A stretch of DNA of 64,000 nucleotides. It comes from Flavobacteriales bacterium. GTDB taxonomy: Bacteria > Bacteroidota > Bacteroidia > Flavobacteriales_E > Vicingaceae. The position numbers and the translations under genes were made by a program. Below are positions 60,950 to 64,000 of this stretch, piece after piece. The stretch's first letter is position 1. Each line of letters begins with the position of its first letter. Location of the stretch: assembly GCA_020853105.1 (NCBI GenBank), contig JADYZM010000039.1:1-64000 (forward strand), given 5' to 3'. The notes under the pieces are model-generated. The model was not told the origin of the DNA. It saw nothing but the letters and a program-made list of their open reading frames with translations, and made no database searches.

Positions 60950-61937
60950 TTCAATATATTTATTACTAATAAGTATTGTTATTTTATCTTGTGGTGATGA
61001 TAAACCTATAAATAAACAGAGTATTAAAAATGAAAGCTCAACAGTAAAAGCAACAATACACAGGCCAGATTTTAATTCAGATTCTGCCTATTTTTTCATC
61101 CAACAACAAGTTGATTTCGGCCCAAGGTTTCCAAACAATAAAGCTCATACAGATTGTGCAGAATATCTTAAAAACAAATTACAATCCTATGGATTTGAAA
61201 CTCAAATACAAAAAGGAAAAGCAAAAACTTTTAATAATAAAGAAATCACAATAAAGAATATTATCGGTGAATTCAAACCAGAAATAGAGAAACGAATCTT
61301 ACTTTTTGCTCACTGGGACACTCGCCCTTTTGCAGATCAAGACAAAGAAAAACTAACCGAACCAATATTGGGTGCAAATGATGGAGGGAGCGGTGTTGGT
61401 GTACTCATAGAAGTTGCCAGACAAATAAGTATTTTAAACCCTAAAGTTGGTGTTGACATCATTTTTTTTGATGCAGAAGATTACGGACAACCATCATCAG
61501 CAATGTCGCTTATGAATTCTGATAGTTGGTGTTTGGGCTCTCAGTTTTGGGCAAAAAATCCACACAAACCTAATTATAAAGCTCAATATGGTATTTTATT
61601 AGACATGGTTGGAACAGAGAATGCCATCTTTACTAAAGAAAGTATTTCTATGCAGTATGCACCAGATGTTGTAAATAAAGTATGGAATATTGCTTCCTCA
61701 TTAGGTTACAGCAAATATTTCACGAATGAACTCACTTATTTTGTTGGTGTTGATGATCACAAATATGTTAATACAATTGCAAATATTCCTAGTATCGATA
61801 TAATTAATTACGACAGAAATACAGGGAATTTTCATCACAGTTGGCATACTCATAAAGACGATATGAAAATAATTAATAAAGCAACACTATCAGTTGTTGG
61901 AGAGGTTTTATTAACACTACTATATTCCGAAAATTAA
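60924..61937 (+). CDS. M28 family peptidase/glutaminyl cyclase-like lipoprotein
   Basis: Lipobox VILSC; FAHWDTRPFADQD, LGANDGGSGVGVLIEVAR, DAEDYG, FHHSWHTHKDDM; overlaps cysS by 26 nt. Confidence 0.9.
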   Translation: MKQRGSLINSIYLLLISIVILSCGDDKPINKQSIKNESSTVKATIHRPDFNSDSAYFFIQQQVDFGPRFPNNKAHTDCAEYLKNKLQSYGFETQIQKGKAKTFNNKEITIKNIIGEFKPEIEKRILLFAHWDTRPFADQDKEKLTEPILGANDGGSGVGVLIEVARQISILNPKVGVDIIFFDAEDYGQPSSAMSLMNSDSWCLGSQFWAKNPHKPNYKAQYGILLDMVGTENAIFTKESISMQYAPDVVNKVWNIASSLGYSKYFTNELTYFVGVDDHKYVNTIANIPSIDIINYDRNTGNFHHSWHTHKDDMKIINKATLSVVGEVLLTLLYSEN

Positions 61938-61955
61938 CACCTGTTAATATAATTT

Positions 61956-61986
61956 TTTGATAATTAACAATTTATATTTAAATTTG
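61956..61986 (+). promoter_or_regulatory. Bacteroidota-type promoter (TTTG-N19-TAAATTTG)
   Basis: TTTG 61956-61959, 19-nt spacer, TAAATTTG 61979-61986; 41 nt upstream of ATG 62028. Confidence 0.7.
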
Positions 61987-62027
61987 CGACAACTAAATTA
62001 TTAACCAATAACTAAATTTTAATCAAA

Positions 62028-62249
62028 ATGAAAAAGTATCTTTCAATGATTGTGATTGCGTCTATGCTAGGATTAGTTTCTTGCGGACCATCAGAAGAAG
62101 AAAAAGCTGCTGCTCAAGCTGAGGCTGAAGCTGCTGTTAATGAATTAATGAATACTGTAGAAACAGCTACTGAAGAAGCTACTGCTGAAACTACTACAGA
62201 TTCAGCTGCTACTGAAGAAGCTCCTGCTACTGAAGAAGCTGCAAAATAA
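62028..62249 (+). CDS. Small Ala/Glu/Thr-rich lipoprotein
   Basis: MKKYLSMIVIASMLGLVSCGPSEEEKAAAQAEAEAAV...; lipobox LVSC; good promoter and following terminator. Confidence 0.75.
   Translation: MKKYLSMIVIASMLGLVSCGPSEEEKAAAQAEAEAAVNELMNTVETATEEATAETTTDSAATEEAPATEEAAK
62166..62240 (+). repeat. Three exact 15-bp in-frame direct repeats GCTACTGAAGAAGCT
   Basis: Copies at 62166-62180, 62208-62222, 62226-62240. Confidence 0.9.
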
Positions 62250-62268
62250 TTTTTTTTGCAAAACTGTT

Positions 62269-62298
62269 AAAGGAGAAATAATTTCTTATTTCTCCTTT
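62269..62298. terminator. Terminator hairpin between convergent genes
   Basis: aaaggagaaataa-tttc-ttatttctccttt; overlaps the folC stop codon. Confidence 0.8.
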
Positions 62299-63533
62299 TT
62301 CTTTTTATAATATAGCTCAAGAGCCTCTGCTACAACAAATGTACTACCTCCAATAAATACTAAATCTTCCTTTTTTGCCACTTTTTTTGCAGCCATTAAT
62401 GCTGATTCAACAGAACTAAATTTATTTCCTTTTAAACCGAACAAGCCTGACTGTTCGTAGAGAATATTTACATCTAAAGCTCTTGGAATTTTTGCTTGAC
62501 AAAAATAATAATTTGCACTCTTGGGCAACATTGCCAAAACAGCATCAATATCTTTATCATTAACCGCTCCAAAAACAAAATGTAATTTTTTATACTTGGT
62601 TTGTTCAATTTGCTTTAACACCTCATTAATTCCAGATTCATTATGTCCAGTATCGCATATAGTTAATGGATTTTCTTGAAGTTTCTGCCATCTACCCATT
62701 AATCCGGTATTTTTAATAACTCTTGATAGCCCATTTTGAATACATTTCTCATCTACTGAAAATCCATTTTCCTTTATTTTGTTGATTGTTTCAATTACTG
62801 TTTTCTTATTTTTTTCTTGATAAATTCCTATTAAATCGGATTTATATGAAACTTTCACAACTTGATCCGCAAAAGAAATTGGGGAATTTTTCTTTTTGGC
62901 AGTTTCAATAAAAACAAATTTAGTTTCTGGTTGTGTTTCTCCTATTACAACTGGAATTTGCGACTTGATAATGCCTGCTTTTTCAACTGCAATTTTTTCT
63001 AATGTATCACCTAGAAATTGAGTGTGATCTTTGCTTATATTGGTAATAACAGACACTATTGGTGAAATAATATTTGTAGAATCCAATCTTCCGCCTAACC
63101 CGGTTTCAATAACCGCTATATCAACTTTATTTTTAGAAAAATAATTGAATGCCAAACCAACAGTCCACTCAAAAAACGACAGTTGAATTTTTTCAAATTC
63201 TGATTTATATTGTTGAGTAAAATTAATAACCTCTCTCTTCCCAATCATTTTACCGTTAATTTTTATCCTTTCTCTAAAATCAATTAAATGTGGTGATGTA
63301 TATAATCCAACCTTATAGCCAGCTTCTTGTAAAATAGAAGCCAACATGTGAGAAGTTGAACCTTTTCCGTTAGTTCCGGCGATATGAATTGATTTGAATG
63401 TTTGTTGAGGGTTATCCAGTAAATTACATAACTCCGCTGTGTTTGATAAGTCTGCCTTGTATGCTGGAGCTCCAACACGTTGAAAAACAGGCAGTTGTTT
63501 GTATAAATAATTTATCGTGCTTAAATAATCCAT
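62286..63533 (-). CDS. folC: Bifunctional folylpolyglutamate synthase/dihydrofolate synthase
   Basis: HIAGTNGKGSTSHMLASILQEAGYKVGLYTSPHLIDFRERIKING, IETGLGGRLDSTN, SKDHTQFLGDTLEKIAVEKAGI, DTGHNESG. Confidence 0.94.
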   Translation of the reverse strand: MDYLSTINYLYKQLPVFQRVGAPAYKADLSNTAELCNLLDNPQQTFKSIHIAGTNGKGSTSHMLASILQEAGYKVGLYTSPHLIDFRERIKINGKMIGKREVINFTQQYKSEFEKIQLSFFEWTVGLAFNYFSKNKVDIAVIETGLGGRLDSTNIISPIVSVITNISKDHTQFLGDTLEKIAVEKAGIIKSQIPVVIGETQPETKFVFIETAKKKNSPISFADQVVKVSYKSDLIGIYQEKNKKTVIETINKIKENGFSVDEKCIQNGLSRVIKNTGLMGRWQKLQENPLTICDTGHNESGINEVLKQIEQTKYKKLHFVFGAVNDKDIDAVLAMLPKSANYYFCQAKIPRALDVNILYEQSGLFGLKGNKFSSVESALMAAKKVAKKEDLVFIGGSTFVVAEALELYYKKKKEK

Positions 63534-63537
63534 TCCT

Positions 63538-64000
63538 TTAGTTCAAAAGGAATGTAAATTTCATAGTTCCCTTTTGGTCTGTGTTTAGCTCAGGTTTTGC
63601 ATTAAACTTGGCTTTAAAAGCAGCTTTAATGGCTTTATCAATAAGAGTTTCGTTCAAAATTGTTGTTCCCCTACCATTTGTTGCACGAATTACTTTACCG
63701 TATTTATCTACAACAATATCAACAAAAACAAATCCTTTTTCCTGTGAATTATCATCAATTTTTGGTAAGCTAAGAGGAACTCTTCCTGAAAGTGAATATT
63801 CAACTCCGTTTCTATTGCCACCTCCCACATAGTTTTTACTATTTGGGTCTCCATTAGGATCGCCCTGATTACCTGGATTACCAGTAATACCATCGCTATT
63901 TGAGTTTGAACCGGACTGATTAAAAGCGTTCAATGCTTCGGAGAGATTTTTACTGGTTGTTTGTTTTTTTTCTTCTATTGGTTGTTCGTTATTTTTAGGT
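63538..64000 (-). CDS. TonB family protein (energy transducer TonB C-terminal), runs off the right edge
   Basis: RVPLSLPKIDDNSQEKGFVFVDIVVDKYGKVIRATNGRGTTILNETLIDKAIKAAFKAKFN; the frame stays open upstream of the track's TTG start to base 64000 (PKNNEQPIEEKKQTTSKNLSEALNAFNQSGS...). Confidence 0.85.
   Translation of the reverse strand, partial: PKNNEQPIEEKKQTTSKNLSEALNAFNQSGSNSNSDGITGNPGNQGDPNGDPNSKNYVGGGNRNGVEYSLSGRVPLSLPKIDDNSQEKGFVFVDIVVDKYGKVIRATNGRGTTILNETLIDKAIKAAFKAKFNAKPELNTDQKGTMKFTFLLN

Noticed and set aside
1-64000. CRISPR arrays, tRNA/rRNA genes, insertion sequences or prophage
   Set aside because: No regularly spaced repeats, no cloverleaf-type or rRNA sequence, and no transposase, integrase or phage proteins recognised.

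Overview
This 64 kb window comes from an AT-rich Bacteroidota (Flavobacteriia-like) chromosome. The support is type IX secretion (T9SS) cargo with gliding-motility-type and type-A C-terminal domains, an Alternative Complex III/cytochrome oxidase supercomplex locus, TAnnTTTG-type promoters, and housekeeping families typical of the phylum. Most of the window is core genome: pcrA, murA, grpE-dnaJ, dnaX, asnS, lptB-tatC, aconitase, aspS, cysS, folC and a ~15 kb respiratory operon. I found no rRNA, tRNA, CRISPR array, transposase or prophage. The parts most worth a second look are these. (1) A tightly packed six-gene operon (5561-10271) has two catalytically intact KAS III enzymes, a dedicated ACP, an SDR, a GT2 and a GNAT. 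It looks like a hydroxyacyl-decorated sugar pathway, next to a TMTC-like glycosyltransferase and a sulfotransferase. (2) dnaX has an A10 run containing A_AAA_AAG. The 0 frame stops two codons later, and the -1 frame stays open for ~210 codons encoding a tau-like C-terminus. (3) A relic T9SS sorting-domain tail is hidden between genes at ~22694-22774 and is absent from the ORF track. (4) A structured 5' leader precedes aconitase. (5) DnaJ retains only half of the zinc-finger region. (6) A Cys-rich FNR/CRP-like regulator is embedded in the respiratory locus. Family calls were made by reading translated sequences, without database searches.
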